In this document: positions 11,899-25,800 of the stretch, piece after piece
Layout of the letters: each line of letters starts with the position of its first letter
Position numbering within the stretch: position 1 is the stretch's first letter
Source: Hordeum vulgare subsp. vulgare
Lineage: Eukaryota; Streptophyta; Magnoliopsida; Poales; Poaceae
Direction: 5' to 3'
NCBI RefSeq assembly: GCF_904849725.1
Contig: NC_058521.1
Span: 431,600,676-431,664,675, forward strand
Length of the DNA: 64,000 nt
Translations under genes and position numbers: made by a program
The notes under the pieces: generated by a model
Told to the model about the DNA's origin: nothing
What the model saw: the letters and a program-made list of their open reading frames with translations, nothing else
Database searches by the model: none

Positions 11899-14685
11899 AG
11901 TTGGTATCAGAGCAGTACCGACCTAGGAGCCCCCTTGATTGATCGAACTTGGCCGAGTCGAGTCAAGTGACAAACTGATTTTAGTCTAGTTATATATCGG
12001 AGAGTAGGATTCTTTATTCTCCTCTTCTATGCTATGGTGAGGAATCTTGATGTAATAATTTATTCTACTCCTCTTGTCACTCAAAAAAAATTAGGATCAC
12101 GCGCATATTTTTGGAATCTATATGATGTCGATGTGACAGAGTTCTGTCTTGGTGTTTCCTGTCTGACTTGATTTCTTCTGGGGAGTTGAGCTCCAGGGGA
12201 TTCTTGATCACATCGCTATCATTCAGATTTCTTAGTATCTCACGACGAAGGATGTTCGAAATTGCTTCAATACTAGTAGTGGCGAGAGGAGTCCGGCTTC
12301 CCCAGTACTCGTGTAGAGAGTTCCGGATGTATCGCCACACTTAGTATCATTGTGATTACGAGGGTCTATGTTAGATGAAGTTCTAAGATTCTGGTTATGT
12401 GTTGACGAATGTGATACACTGGACGTGTTAGTATAGGAGTTGAGTGATATATATTACTCCTTGTATCCGTGGACCAGATTGCATGACCAAATATTTCGGG
12501 AGATCTTAGGTGGGAATTCAAGTAGTTGCTTATAGGACAATCTTCTAAAAAATGCATGATGTTAGGTTGGGGTTCGATATCTAGTGGATTCGTTTGTTCA
12601 CGGTCGACTTACAGCGGTTCCCGTTGTGTCTTAAAGAGTCCTTGTAGCTTGCTACGACTCGGGGGCGCTTCGTATGTTGTGTGCACTACCTTGTACATGA
12701 TGGCTACTGTAAGGACCGAGCACGTGTGATCCTGCCCGCGAAAATATCGGACGAAATCTCTCTCATGAATTTGTTGTGGCTTGTTTCGTAAGCCGCATTC
12801 TTTGTTTTGTTGAATATGGTAATTCGAGTCGCTTCGATGTCAAGTGGTGATTTCATATCTTTCCAAGAGATGTTCCCATATTTTTATGGGAATGCTCATT
12901 AATTATGTTACCCAAATCAACTTGTCTTATCAACTCTTGTCAACCGGAGTTGTTATCTCAAGTCTTGTCAACCGGTGTGTTTCTCTTCAAGTAATTCTAT
13001 CCTCTCCAATTTTGCAAGATCATTCTCTCTTTTATTTACGGAGTTCATCTCATATGTCCCAAGTTGTCTTTGTTTTTCACCTCCCTCCCACCCCTTCTCT
13101 TCAATGTTCCAGTCATCATCCCAATGCCTTCTTTTCATCAATGCTTCCAATATCTTCTTTCATTTGTTTCCGGTGATTCATTGTGAAGATTCTCAGGAGC
13201 TTCGTGTTCATCTTTATTCATTCTTATCATCTTTTCCGGTGGATTCAATTTAAGATCTCGGTGTTCATCATATCTTTTTCATATTTAAATTCTTTCCCAT
13301 GTTGGAAATTCTTATCAAGTCTTATTGTTGTCTTTTCTCTCTTTTCCATCCGGAGTGGTGAAGTTATCTCAGAAGTTTCTTGTTTTCAGTTCTTTCAACT
13401 ATTTTGAGATGCTAACCTCATCTAGTTTTCTTTATACCGGTGCAATATCTCCCTTTCTAATCAGTTGTTTTAACGGTGGTTTCTTTAAGTGGTCCCATAA
13501 CCCACAGGTTCTTTCCCAGGATCTCATCTAGCTCTTGTAATCTTTTCCCAGAGATCTCTAATTCTTTTCTACTATGACGTAAGTATGAATTTCATCAGTC
13601 ATATTCCTTCTTCACTTCAATTCGAACTAACTCTCATATTTGGCTCAACCTTTCATTCTTGTTTACTCCGGAGTGTCTCAGTAGTTCTTGCTGTTGTTTC
13701 TCGTCATCATTTTCAGCTTGGAAGACCGAAGGAGTGTATATCTGAATTCTTATCCATTCTTGTGAAGATTGTCTTCTAGCTTCGTGTTATCCTCTCATTT
13801 GTTCCAATCATGAGTAATCTCTTTCTTGCTATCCGGTGTTTTTGTGAGTTGTTTTCAATCTTGATCCTCCGAAGGCCATTATTTTAGAAGATTCTTCGTT
13901 CTCAGCTTTCAACTTTCATCCTCATTTCTTCTCAATTGTTGTCTCTTCGTTCGTCTCTCAATTATTCCGGTGCCTTGTTCAAGTTTTCTGTTAGGTGGCT
14001 CATGATCTATTCATTCTCATGTATCTTCATTCATTCATGTTTGTCTCATTCGTTTCAATTCTTATCGGTGTCTCCTTCAAGATTTCTTCAAGTTTGTGCT
14101 CATATCTCTCCTCAATCATTTATAGAAGAATAAGTGGTACGCTAAATCCATTGCTTGTCATCAATTAAACTTGATGAAGGATAAGCATAAGATAAGTCTT
14201 AATCTTGTTCATAGTGATCTGAAGTCTTCTTCCGGAGTGGCTCATGGTATCAATTCTTTGTATCAAGGTGTTCTTCAAGATTCTTGTAATAGTAGTTGTC
14301 ATTCTCTTATTCATTCTTTGATCCTAATAATCTATTTTTATTCTCTTGTTCTGGAGGCTTTGTGATGTTGCCCTCTTCAATCTATCATCTTGTTATATCA
14401 AGATCGTGTTGTTCCCTTGTTCAATTTAGTTGTTTGTTGTGAATCTTGTCTAAGTTTCCCATCTTATCGAATTTTTTGTCCCCTTTTTCTACCGAAGTGC
14501 TGCCGAAATTTTCTGTGAATTCTTGCTTCTTTATCATATCATTCTTCATCTCTTTGTAACCTTCAAGGATTGTTGGTTTGACTCATTTGTCAAAGAAGCG
14601 ACTAAGTTTTACCTCTTGCTTTGTCATCCTCTTCCCCTTTCATTCTTGGATCTCGGGTCGAGATTCTCTTGTAGTGTAGGAGAGT
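11899..14685 (+). other. Sukkula-like internal domain 1, non-coding
   Basis: 2.79 kb between LTR1 and LTR2. It opens with a primer-binding site (TTGGTATCAGAGC, 11901-11913), which matches the usual initiator-tRNA-Met type. The rest is T/C-rich with many short TTC and TCATT runs and no frame above about 110 codons. No gag, protease, RT or integrase motif is present, as expected for a LARD. The last bases before LTR2 (GTAGTGTAGGAGAGT) are the polypurine-tract position. Confidence 0.85.
11901..11913 (+). other. primer-binding site (tRNA-Met type)
   Basis: TTGGTATCAGAGC, two bases after the end of LTR1. The same motif follows LTR2 at 21062-21074, which shows that LTR2 is followed by a second internal domain rather than by flanking DNA. 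Confidence 0.85.
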
Positions 14686-17600
14686 TGTGATAGCCCGAGA
14701 CCGATGTTCCAGAAGATTCCCCTTCTATTCCATTTTCGTCGTGTGTTTACTTTTATTTGTCGCATCATCATCGCACCATTCGCATCATCTGCATTGCATC
14801 GGTATCCCGTTGCCGCCAGTTTTCAAAACTTGCATCCATTATTAGTTGTCGGTTCTCTCCATGTTCGTCGTTGCCCGTTCTAAGACCGACCGCACTCACA
14901 CGCGTCCGCGTCATCGTTTAAATCTTGTTTTTAAAAGTGTGTGTAAAACTTTCTCTGATTGCATTGGAACTTGACGTGCGGTCATTTTAATATAGGTAGG
15001 CCGCCTGTCAAATTTCGTCACAATCAGAGTCCGTCTGGTACCCGAACGGCCGACCATAGAGGCAACGTCTACGGTTTATCGTCGGACATTTTTGGATGTT
15101 CTAAAAATACGTTGCCGGGTGCCCGTTCTCCCTCTCATCTCCGGCTAGCCTACTCTACACGGCCACTTAGTCCGTCTCGCGCTCGAGATCGTTCGATTCT
15201 GATCGCACGGTTGAAACCGGGGCAAAAAATTGCTAAACCTAGCCCCCCCATTGTTATAAATAGGACCCCATGCCGTTTTTGGACAACCTCTCTCTCTCTC
15301 CCTCGTTATCCGTGCAAATCCTAGATCCTCCTCGTAATCCGCGCCCCAGCCAGCCTCCACCCACCTCCTGAGCCCCTAGATGTGATCCAGCCCTAGCTCA
15401 CCCGATCTGGACCGTCGGATCTCTGATCCAACGGCCCAGGGCGCCTCCCCCTCCTGCGCGAGATCCCTCCCATGGCAGCCTGCCTCCCCTGCCCGAGGGT
15501 GCCCAACATGTCCATTTTGCATCATGCTTTTATGTTGATATTTATAGCTTCTTGGGCTATTATTTCACTTCGTGGTACAATATTTATGCCTTTTCTCTCT
15601 TATTTTGCAAGGTTTACATGAAGAGGGAGAATGCCAGCAGCTGGAATTCTGGCCTGAAATTGGAGCAAGTTTGAGATACCTATTCTGCGCAACTCCAAAC
15701 GCCGTAAAAATCAACGAGGATTTTTTTCGGGATTTATAAAAAATACTGGCCGAATAAGTGCCAGAGGGGTGCCAGAAGGTGGCCACAAGCCTGCTAGGCA
15801 CGACCACCCCCTGGCCGCGCCTAGGGGGCTTGTGGGCACCCAACTGGCCCTCTGCCCCCCCCTCTTCTTCTATATGAAGGGTTTCGTCGTGGAAAAAAAT
15901 CACGAGGAGGCTTTTTCGCGGATTCGCTGCCACCACGAGGTGGAACTTGAGCAGAACCAGTCTAGAGCTCCGGCAGGACGATCCTGCTGGGGAAACTTCC
16001 CTCCCGGAGGGGGAAATCATGGCCATCATCATCACCAACACTCCTCTCATCGGAGGGGACTCATCACCATCAACATCTTCATCAGCACCATCTCATCTCC
16101 AAACCCTAGTTCATCACTTGTAACCAATCTCCGTCTCGCGACTCCTATTGGTACTTGTAAGGTTGCTAGTAGTGTTAATTACTCTTTGTAGTTGATGCTA
16201 GTTGGATTATTTGGTGGAAGAGTTTATGTTCAGATCCTTAATGCTACTCATTACCTCTCTGGTCATGAATATGATTATGCTTTGTGAGTAGTTACTTTTG
16301 TTCCCGAGGACATGGGATAAGTCATGCTAATAGTAGTCATGTGAATTTGTTATTCGTTTGATATTTTGATGTGTTGTATGTTGTTTTTTCCTCTAGTGGT
16401 GTTATGTGAATGTCGACTACATAACACTTCACCATTATTTGGGCCTAGAGGAAGGCATTGGGAAGTAGTAAGTAGATGATGGGTTGCTAGAGTGACAAAA
16501 GCTGAAACCCTAGTTTATGCGTTGCTTCGTAAGGGGCTGATTTGGATCCACTAGTTTAATCCTATGGTTAGACTTTGTCTTAACTCTTCTTTTGTAGTTG
16601 CGGATGCTTTCGAGAGGGGTTAATCATAAGTGGGATGCTTGTCCAAGTAAGGATAGTTCCCAAGCGCTGGTTCACCCACATATCAAACTATCAAAGTAAC
16701 GAACGCGAATCATATGAACATGATGAAAACTAGCATGCCAAAAATTCCCGTGTCTCCTCGGGAGCGTTTTTCCTCCTATAAGACTTTGTCCAGGCTTGTC
16801 CCTTGCTGCAAAAGGGATTGGGCCACTTTGCTGCACCATTGCTACTTTTGTTACTTGTTGCTTGCTACGAATCATCTCACCACACAACTACTTGTTACCG
16901 ATAATTTCAGTGTTTGCAGATACTTCCTTTCTGAAAACCAATTGTGAGATCCTTCTGCTCCTCATTGGGTGTGACACTCTTACTTATCGGAAGGACTACG
17001 ATTGATCCCCTATACTTGTGGGTCATCAGTGCCTGAGCTGCCCTCGTGCCCCGGAATTGGAGGAGCCCGATTCTCCGCCGCCAGATCCCGTGCACGCCGC
17101 CCCAGCTGCCTCGTTTGCCGCCCTGGCCCGTCACCCGAGCCGGCCGGCCTCCCTGCTCTCGAGGCTGCACTGCTCCCGCGCCGTGCCTCGCCTCGCCCCT
17201 CGGCCTTCCCCACTAGATCCGGTAGCCCTCGTCCCGATCTTCCCATTCCGGCCAGCCCTCGCCAGAGCCCTCAGCCGGAGCCCGGATCCATGCTCGGGTC
17301 TTCAGCCGCCGCCGCCATTCGTTCCGGACGAGAGGAGGACGACAACCAAGGCTGCGCTTGACCCTCCCGCTCGCTCCTCCTACAATGGCCCAGCAGGAGC
17401 TGCCTCACCCCGACCGGCCCACGGCCCAGGCGCGCCCCACGGTCCAGCTCCAAGCCGACCAGGCCACCTCTTCAGACCGCCTCCTCCCTCTAGGCCGACC
17501 GAGCGAGGCCTAATCGGCCAGAGGTGAGCACCTCCTCTGCATGCCCTATCCAATGCCCTAGGCGTCTCATTGCTATATTGCGCCATGCCCAGTTTAGGCC

Positions 17601-20600
17601 TGTTTAGTATTTTATTTAGGTCCTGCGATTTATTATTATTACAGCTTTTTGCTAGATATTTCAACTCCCGTAACTTTTAATCCGTAAGTCGGATCGCGAC
17701 GTGTTGTATATGGATCTTGTGTAGATTTTCGCGTAGATTCGTAATTTGCAACTTGCATGCATGTTTAAAGTAGTTTGACCCGCCAAATGCTCATGTTTTT
17801 AGGGACCCTTTGCCATGTATTTTAGAGTAGTTGGTTGTATTTTTGCATGTAGGATTTCGTCGATAGTTTATTATAACGTGTTTAGGACATAATCTCGCAT
17901 ATATGTGTGGCGATATTATTGTTGTGCAACCCCACATGTTATATATGTTTTCGGGGTAGAAAATCCATAGAATTTAAATGTTCATTTAGTTTTAGCTTTT
18001 GAGAAAGTTAGTTTGCGTGATATTTTGCCGTGATTCCCTTTTTTTTATTTTGTATCTTTTAATCCGTGCATGATATGATTGACTTGTCAACTAGAGATAT
18101 GCCCTTGGATTTGTAGGCTAGCCCCTGGTAATTTTGTTTGCAATAGAAATCCATGTTTAGGTGTGGTTTGCTTCTTCTCAACTCGCTAGAAAATAGTGTT
18201 GATTTGGAGTTGCTGAAATATTTCTAAGTGTGAAATCTGTTATATTTTGTTGTTGTCTTTGCATGAGTTTATCTGGTGATCTGTAGCTCCTTTGAGGTTG
18301 GTGCAATGGAGTTAGTTTTAGTCCTCAAGATTCTCTAGCATACTGTCAATTTTCATGCCATTTGGAGTCATGTAGCGTATGGTTTTGCTGCTTTCAATAT
18401 GCCTTCAGATCAAAAACTGCACTTTCATAAACTGTGGTTTTCACGAGGTCTGAAACTGCGTGTGGGCAACCATTTTGTGAGCTCTTTTCCTAGTGATCCA
18501 TGCTTCCATGCTAGATGTTATTAGTTGTATGTTGTAGTGCATCTTGCCCTCTATCGTCTCATGCCTTGGTTGAGCATATTGGACTTGTGTAGCTAGTTGT
18601 TCGAGAGCGTAGAAAATGCTATGTGGCTGATTTTGGCAGATTGTAGTGATTTGTTGTTTAGCTCGTAGTTGTTGAACCGTTGCTCCGTTTTGTTCGTGTC
18701 CTATATGAAACTTGCTTAGAATCTCATGTAGTTTCATATTATCTTGCTGGTTGTGTTCTTGAAATGCTTGTGACCGTTGTTGCAGAAATATTGCATTCAT
18801 GCCATCCTATCTTGCGGTGCTTGTATCTTTTGATCCGTAGCTCCGTTGGAGATGTTCTCTATGTGTAAATTGCTCGTAACGACGCGTAGAATCACGTGAA
18901 CCCATTTTTTATGTTTAACAAACATTTAAACGTGTTAGTTCAGATCTGGACAGAATTATAAATTAACGTATGAGGTCACTTCGGAGATGCTATATGTCAA
19001 TTCCGACCTCATTTAAAATGCCTAGATAGTTAGCTTAGTTACGCTTCACCTCTTGCCATGTTTAACCACAATTATTATTGCAGTGTACCTAACCGGGATA
19101 GAATTAAATAATTCGTATGTGGAGCTTTGTCAATATGCAACTCGTTGCATATTGAACTTCAATTAATGTGTAGTGTTTGATTGTTGTGAATTGCCATGCC
19201 ATGTCGTCCATATATTGAGCTGCTCATGCATCATTTGTGTTGTGCATCGTGTGGTGTATATCTGTGTTGATGCTTGTTTCCGGTTTGCTTCGTCTCGCTA
19301 GAGTTCCGCAAGCGTGTCAGAAAGTGAGGACCCATTCGACTACATCGGTTCGTCTACTTCGTGTAGTCGTTCTTCTTCCAAGCGGGATCTCAGGCAAGAT
19401 GACCATTTCCCCAGATACCATTACTATTATTGACATGCTAATTATTTCGATTCTATCGTTTTGTCTCGTTGCCCAGCACACGTCTCGACATTGCCATGAA
19501 AACCTTCAACCTGTTCACAACCTAGCAAACCACTGATTGGCTATGTTACCGCTTGCTTAACCCTGTGTTAGCGTTGCTAGTTGCAGGAGCAATTGCTTCC
19601 ATGTGATAACATGGATTCCTTGTTATATCACCATATTAAATGCTATTTAATTTAATGCACCTATATACTTGGTAAAAGGTGGAAGGCTCAGCCTTTCTAG
19701 CCTGGTGTTTTGTTTCACCTTTGCTCCCTCAGTTTCGGCTATTTGTGTTATGTTCCATAATTGAGCGCTCCAAACACGATCGGGGTTGTTATGGGGACCC
19801 CCTTGATAATTCGTTTTAGATTAAAGCTAGTCTGGCAAGGCCTATCATTGGTTCCACATTTTCCCAACATAATAATTCTGTTAATACTGAAATGCATAGG
19901 GAGTTAGCGCTACTAGAGGAGTAATTCTACATAATACAGGAGGGCCAGTGCTGATGGTGTTGGTCCCAAAAGAGCAGCCTACGGGGCCAGCACGGGGCAA
20001 CTCGAGGTTTGGCACCTGTAGCCTTTCCCATCCGGTCGTGTCCTGAGAACGAGATATGCGGCTCCTATCGGATTCGTCGACACGTCGGGCGGCCTTGCTG
20101 GATTAGTTTTAGCTTTGACGAATGTCTTGTGCATTGAAATTCCGGTGATGCTTTGGGTAATCTTAGAGTTGAGGTTTTCCACTAAGGAGTCCGACGAGAT
20201 CGCGAGTTTCGTGATCGAGGGTTTCTATGCGGCTTGTGGTAGTTTGTGATGGATTAGTTGGAGCACCCCTGCAGGGTTAAATCTTTCGTAAAGTCGTGCC
20301 CGTGGTTATGTGGGAACGTGGAAACTTTGTTTTACACTGGTTCTAGATAACTTGAAGTTAACTTCATTAAAATGTGCCAACTGAGTGCGTAACCGTGACT
20401 GTCTCTTTCGCGAGTTCCTTCTCCGATCGAGGACACGGTGGGGTTATGTTTGACGTAGGTAGGTCTTCAGTATCATTCATTTGATCATTATTACTTCACG
20501 TCTGCTATGCGTACATCTTCCCCCTCTTTATTCTTGTACTCGTAAGTTAGCGACCTTATATATTTCTTAGTCGCTGCTGCAACCTCACCACTTAACCATA

Positions 20601-21059
20601 CCTCACCTATTAAGCTTTGCTAGTCTTGATACCTTTGGAAATGAGATTGTTGAGTCCCTTGTGGCTCACAGATTACTACAACACTAGTTGCAGGTACAGG
20701 TAAAGATTACTTGAGGCGAGCGTGTTGATTGTTTATTTGGAGTTGCTTCTTCTTCTTCTTCATCGATCTAGGATTGGTTCCACGCCGGCAGCCTGGGATA
20801 GCAAGGATGGACGTCATTTTCTTTTCTCGTTTGTTTTCGTCCGTAGTCGGAGCCTGCTCTTCTTCATGATGTTTATATATATTGTACTGATGTGACTCTG
20901 ATGTAGCTTGTGGCGAGTGTTAGCCAATTCTATATATCTCATCCTTTTAGTACATGTACTTGTAACGATATCCATTCTTGCAAAACAACGAGATGTGCTT
21001 CTATCCCTGACGAGGCCCTCATGCCAAATTGAGTATAGGATCACATTTTGGGCGTTATA
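14686..21059 (+). repeat. Sukkula-like LTR2 (middle copy), split by a nested insertion
   Basis: It begins TGTGATAGCC and ends GGGCGTTATA, both terminal dinucleotide contexts altered by C-to-T changes compared with LTR1 and LTR3. The insertion 15504-17028 removed, the LTR is about 4.85 kb. Compared with LTR1 it lacks about 90 bp near 17790 (between two AAATGC repeats) and about 18 bp near 19480. TATA is at 15255-15262 and the leader splice-donor-like GTGAGC has its GT at 17524-17525. Confidence 0.87.
15504..17028 (+). mobile_element. solo-LTR-like insertion in LTR2
   Basis: About 1.52 kb interrupts LTR2 exactly where LTR1 and LTR3 are continuous. GTGCC occurs on both sides (15499-15503 and 17029-17033), a 5-bp target duplication. 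The insert ends TGGGTCATCA. A TG-type LTR start (TGTCCATTTTGC) lies at 15509, five bases inside, leaving an unexplained CAACA. Layout is LTR-like: a GC hairpin (15779-15840), a TATA-like TATATGAA (15871-15878), a leader with clustered CATCAT motifs, then AT-rich sequence. There is no internal domain, so a solo LTR fits best. The family looks like a common Triticeae repeat but I cannot name it. Frames at 15565-16191 show no domain. Confidence 0.7.
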
Positions 21060-22571
21060 AGTTGGTATCAGAGCAGTACAGACCTAGGAGCCCCCTTGAT
21101 TGATCGAACTTGGCCGAGTCGAGTCTAGTGAAAAACTGCTTTGAATCTAGTTATATATCGGAGAGTAGGATTCTTTTTTCTCCTATTCTATGCTCTGGTG
21201 AGGAATCTTGACGTAATAGTTTATTCTACTCCTCTTCTCACTCAAAAAAAATTTAGGATCACGCGGATATTTTGGGATTCTATATGATGTCGATGTGATG
21301 GAGTTCTGTCTTGTTGCCTCCTCTCTGACTTGATTTCTTCCGAGGAGTTGAGCTCCACGGGATTCTTGAGACATCGCTATCATTCAGATTTCTTAGCATC
21401 TCGGGACGAAGGATGTTCGAAATTGCTTCAATACTAGTAGTGGCGAGAGGAGTCCGGCTTCCCCGGTACTGGTGCAAAGAGTTCCGGATGTATCGCCACA
21501 CTTAGTATCATTGTGATTACGAGGGTTTGTGTTAGATGAAGTTCTGAGATTCTGGTTATGTGTTGACGGATGTGATACACTAGACGCGTTAGTATAGGAG
21601 TTGAGTGATATATATTACTCCTTGTATCCGTGGACCAGATTGCATGACCATATATTTCGGGAGTTCTTAGGTGGGAATTCACGTAGCTGCTTATAGGACA
21701 ATCTTCTAACAAATGCATGATGTTAGGTTGGGGTTCGACATCTAGTGGATTCGTTTGTTCACGGTCGACTTACAGCGGTTCTCGTTTTGTCTTCAAGACT
21801 CCTTGTAGCTTTCTACGACTCAGGGACGCTTCGTATGTCGTGTGCACTACCTTGTACATGATGGCTACTGTAAGGATCGAGCCCGTGCGATCCTGTCCAC
21901 GAAAATATCGGACGAAATCTCTCTCATGAATTTGTTCTGGCTTGTTTTGTAAGCCGCATTCTTTGTTTTGTTGAATATGGTAATTCGAGTTGCTTCGATG
22001 TCAAGTGGTGATTTCATATCTTTACAAGATATGTTCTCGTATTAATTCTGTTGCTCAAATCAACTTGTCTTATCAACTCTTGTCAACCAGAGTTGTTATG
22101 TCAATTGTTGTCAACCGTTGTGTTTCTCTTGAAGTAATTCTATCCTCTCCAATTTTGCAAGATCATTCTCTCTTTTCTTTCCGGAGTTCATCTCATCTGT
22201 CCCAAGTTGTCTTTGTTTTTCCCCGCCCTCCTACCCCTTCTCTTTAATGTTTCAGTCATCATCCCAGTGCCTTATTTTCATCAATGCTTCCGCTATCTTC
22301 TTTCATTTGTTTCCGGTGATTCATTGTGAAGATTCTCAGGAGCTTCGTGTTCATCTTTATTCATTCTTATCATCTTTTCCGGTGGATTCAATTTAAGATC
22401 TCGGTGTTCATCATATCTTTTTCATCTTAAAATTCTTTCTCATGTTGCAAATTCTTATCAAGTCTTCTTGTTGTCTTTTCTCTCTTTTCCATTTGGAATG
22501 CTGAAGTTATCTAAGAAGTTTCTTGTTTTCAATTCTTTCAACTATTTTGAGATGCTAACCTCATCTAGTTT

Positions 22572-25500
22572 TGTAACATCCCAATTTTCCTAATTGGGAA
22601 TGTTTTACATTGTAGCTAAGCATCTATGCATATTGATTGAAATAAATTTAGCACTTGAATTCTTTCGTCTTTTGATTTGCATTTCCATCTTTTTCCTCGC
22701 ACGAGAAATGCCCGGGGAAATACTCTCTTGCACGCAAGAGAGAGAGCGGAGGAAAATGACCCTCCAAAGTGCGGGAAATTTCTGAAATATTGGAGCCAAG
22801 AAATCCAAAGATCATTTGCAAAAAATATTTGCAAAAAGAAATAAAGCATTTTGAGGAATTTCTGAAAAAACATTTTTTTTAAGTTTTTATTTTTGCTTTG
22901 GAAAAATGTTATTCGGGTAGAGGATATTTTTCTGATTTTTTTGGTATATAATACTCTATATTAAATATTTGATTTATTTCCTTTTATTTCACTTTTGTTT
23001 TTCTGTTTCGGAAAAGATATAAAAATAGGAAAGTCTTGTTTTTTTTAGGCAACCGCCCCGAGCGCTTAATAGCTGTGGGCCGCCACACCCACAGCCCAGG
23101 GACCGAATCACTTAGATCTCGCCACCCTTTCCTTTCCCAGCCGCCTCCTCCCACTGCCACGCGGGGCCCACTGGCCGACCCCCTCTCCCCCCGCGGTCGT
23201 CTCCCTCCTCTCCTTACTAGTTTCTGCCCGACCCCGAGCCGAGCTTCCCAGGAACTCGGGATCCTCTCGGATCCCTCTACTCCTTCCTTCCCCGGCCCCC
23301 TCCTCGGCCTATAAATAGCCCCCAGCCCGGCCGCACCCCGTTCCCACCCCGCCCACGTCGAGCCGCCGCCCCGAGCCCCCCTGCAGCAACCTCGCCGGAG
23401 CAGCCCGAGCACCACCTCGGCCACCCCCGGGAGCAGTACCCCGAGCCACTCCCCGCTCCGCCCGACGCCTCCCCTCGCCGGAGGACAGCCGCCGCCGCCT
23501 CCCCGTCCCTCCACCGCCCCCGGAGCCCCTCCCCTCGCCGGCGACCCACCCCTCGCCGGAGTTGCCTCCCACTGCCACGGTGAGACTCCCTCCTCTTTCT
23601 GTTGTTTTTTCTTTTTTTAGTTAGCCCTTAGATCCATATCCTACGGTATAGATTAGATTAGGGTACCTCTTCGGTTTAGATTAGAAAATCGTGCTGGTTT
23701 TTCTTCACTTAACACGGTTAGCCAGTAATTTTGTTAGCCCTCGGCCGTTTGTTTATAACCTTGCAACAAACACCCCCGCAGCGTATCACAGCGCGCCACG
23801 TATACCCCCCCTGTTAGTTAGCTAGTTAGCTTCTTTTTTCTGTCTAATTGCAAAAACAGATAAGTTTCTATTTTGTTTTGGCCATAACTTGTGATCCCGA
23901 AGTCCAATGATATTGATTCTTGTTCCAGTAGACTCTAATGTTTCTGTAGTTTTTAAAAACATATAATTTGTCTATGTTTGAAGTTTTCAAATATAAATTA
24001 GATCAGATTTAGTTTAAACCTTGTTTTGCCTATTACAGGAGTTTAAAATACGATTTTGAGTTGATTCTTGTTGCTACTGCTTCCTAGTGATTAAGTCTTA
24101 CTGTGGTAGAAGTTTCAAAATTTCTAAAGTATTTTTACTGGTGTTTTCAACAGAAACAAGTTTCTGCCTTAGTAACGCGTGTTGAACTCTTTTACTTAGG
24201 CTTTTGCAAATCCTTACTTGTGATGTTAGTTTTACTTGTTGCTTGATTGTAGTGCTTATGGTGTGTTTTGTGTTTGTATCGGTAGATCATCCGTAGTGCG
24301 AAGCGTGTTACTTAGAAGCGCTCGATCAAGACAACTATCATCAAGGCAAGTCATTTTTGATCATATTATTTTCCTATGTTTTCGATGCATGGTAGTTCAC
24401 CTTTCTTTGCCCAATTGCATGCTGCCTAGGTACTTGGAAACTTTAGGATAAGTTGTAGTATCATGTGGTAGGCACACAACAACCCCGATACTTGGCCCCG
24501 GGACGACAATTTTATATTTGCTATGCTTGAGTAGACGGGTTTTCGGTTGAGTGCATAACACGAGTGATGCGAGGTTGATTAAATAATCAAGACCGGTTAA
24601 GACAAGATTTCCAAGACCTCGGACGCAATGCAACTCTGGGTGAAGGACGGTTGATCGGCTCCCTGGAGAACCCAGTGGATGCCCGGGATGCTGGAGACGG
24701 CCATGACATCCTGCGGAAAGCTTCACCCAGGCTCGAAGAGACGGACGGAGACTTCAAGACTCAAGGCTTACCTGCACAGCCACAAGTCATTATGGGCTCA
24801 GGCTTGGTTGGACAACGCGGCGACTCTGGACAGGCGGTGCTAGCAGATGTAGAAGAACGGTAGGAATGGATGGGCACCGACAAGGATTCAGAGGAACCCG
24901 TTGAAAGACCATGTTTTGATCATCCGGTCTTCAAACACCCTGAAGTGCGAGGACAAACCCGGAGGCGATCAAATCTTGTGGGGTACGTGTGCAAAACTCT
25001 GCAGAGTGCCCAACCTAATCGATTAGCCGTGTCCACGGTCATGGACAACTTGAGCCGAAGGCATTGAATTTCCCCTGAACTCTCGACACAACTTAATAAT
25101 GATCTGGGTGTTAACAACTACTCGGGTACGAGAATTGGTTGGCGGAACCATCTCGTTAACAACAAACAATGTAGTGATATTTTGCTTCCAACCCCTCTTG
25201 TTGTAGGATAAAACTGGCTTTATGCAAAACTTAGCCCCACAGGCCAAATATGCATGTAGAGATAGTTGATTATTATTTTACTCCTCTCTTTGATGACTTG
25301 CCGGCATATTCAATATGCTGACCTACATGGCTGCAACGTATCATGTTGCAGAGTACTTTTCCGACCAGGAGTGAGGCTACGATCTACGCTCAGCGACATG
25401 CCCTTGGAGTCGGATGGACTCGTCTACCTAATGCTTCCGCTAGTCTTTGTTAGATATCTCCTGAGAAGGCCTTCAGCCACTTTATTGTAATCCTTTATTG

Positions 25501-25650
25501 TAATAAAGTACTCTTTATGAGATTTCGATTAATAAAGATGTGTGATTGAACTCTTGAATATATACATTATGTACTGAGTGTGTACCAGCATGATCTTGGG
25601 ATGGTACGGAAACACCCGAGGCTTGACTCGTCTTGAGTCGGGTCGCTACA
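22572..25650 (+). repeat. Gypsy 5' LTR, 3079 bp
   Basis: It starts TGTAACATCCC and ends TCGCTACA. TATA box TATAAATA at 23310-23317, then a very C-rich leader (to 23579), a splice-donor-like CACG|GTGAGA (GT at 23580-23581) and a possible acceptor TATCGGTAG (AG at 24284-24285). Antisense frames at 22984-23578 are glycine/arginine-rich shadows of the C-rich leader. Confidence 0.92.
23310..23317 (+). promoter_or_regulatory. Gypsy LTR TATA box
   Basis: TATAAATA followed by GCC and a C-rich leader. The same site is at 31889-31896 in the 3' LTR. Confidence 0.7.
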
Positions 25651-25654
25651 GAAA

Positions 25655-25668
25655 CGGTATTCAGAGCA
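25655..25668 (+). other. Gypsy primer-binding site, slightly degenerate
   Basis: CGGTATTCAGAGCA follows the 5' LTR after four bases. It resembles the tRNA-Met type TGGTATCAGAGC with one extra T, which would weaken primer pairing. Confidence 0.65.
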
Positions 25669-25800
25669 CACGCTGACCTTAGGACGTAACCTCTAGGAAT
25701 GGAAAAGCCTTAGGAAGAAAACTATTTTCTTATGTCTATAAATCCTCTATTTTCTCTTCAAATCATTTCTGACTTCTCTCCGATTTTTCCAATGTTTTAG

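Noticed and set aside
11899..14685. Search for a hidden gag or pol in the Sukkula-like internal domain
   Set aside because: No zinc knuckle, protease, RT or integrase motif in any frame; the second internal copy agrees.
22984..23578. Gly/Arg-rich antisense frames in the Gypsy LTR (also 31563-32157)
   Set aside because: Antisense shadow of the C-rich leader; no domain and poor sequence complexity.
24397..25247. Frames in the second half of the Gypsy LTR (also 32974-33824)
   Set aside because: Present in both LTRs only because LTRs are identical by descent; different frames and strands overlap; no domain. A captured gene fragment cannot be excluded.
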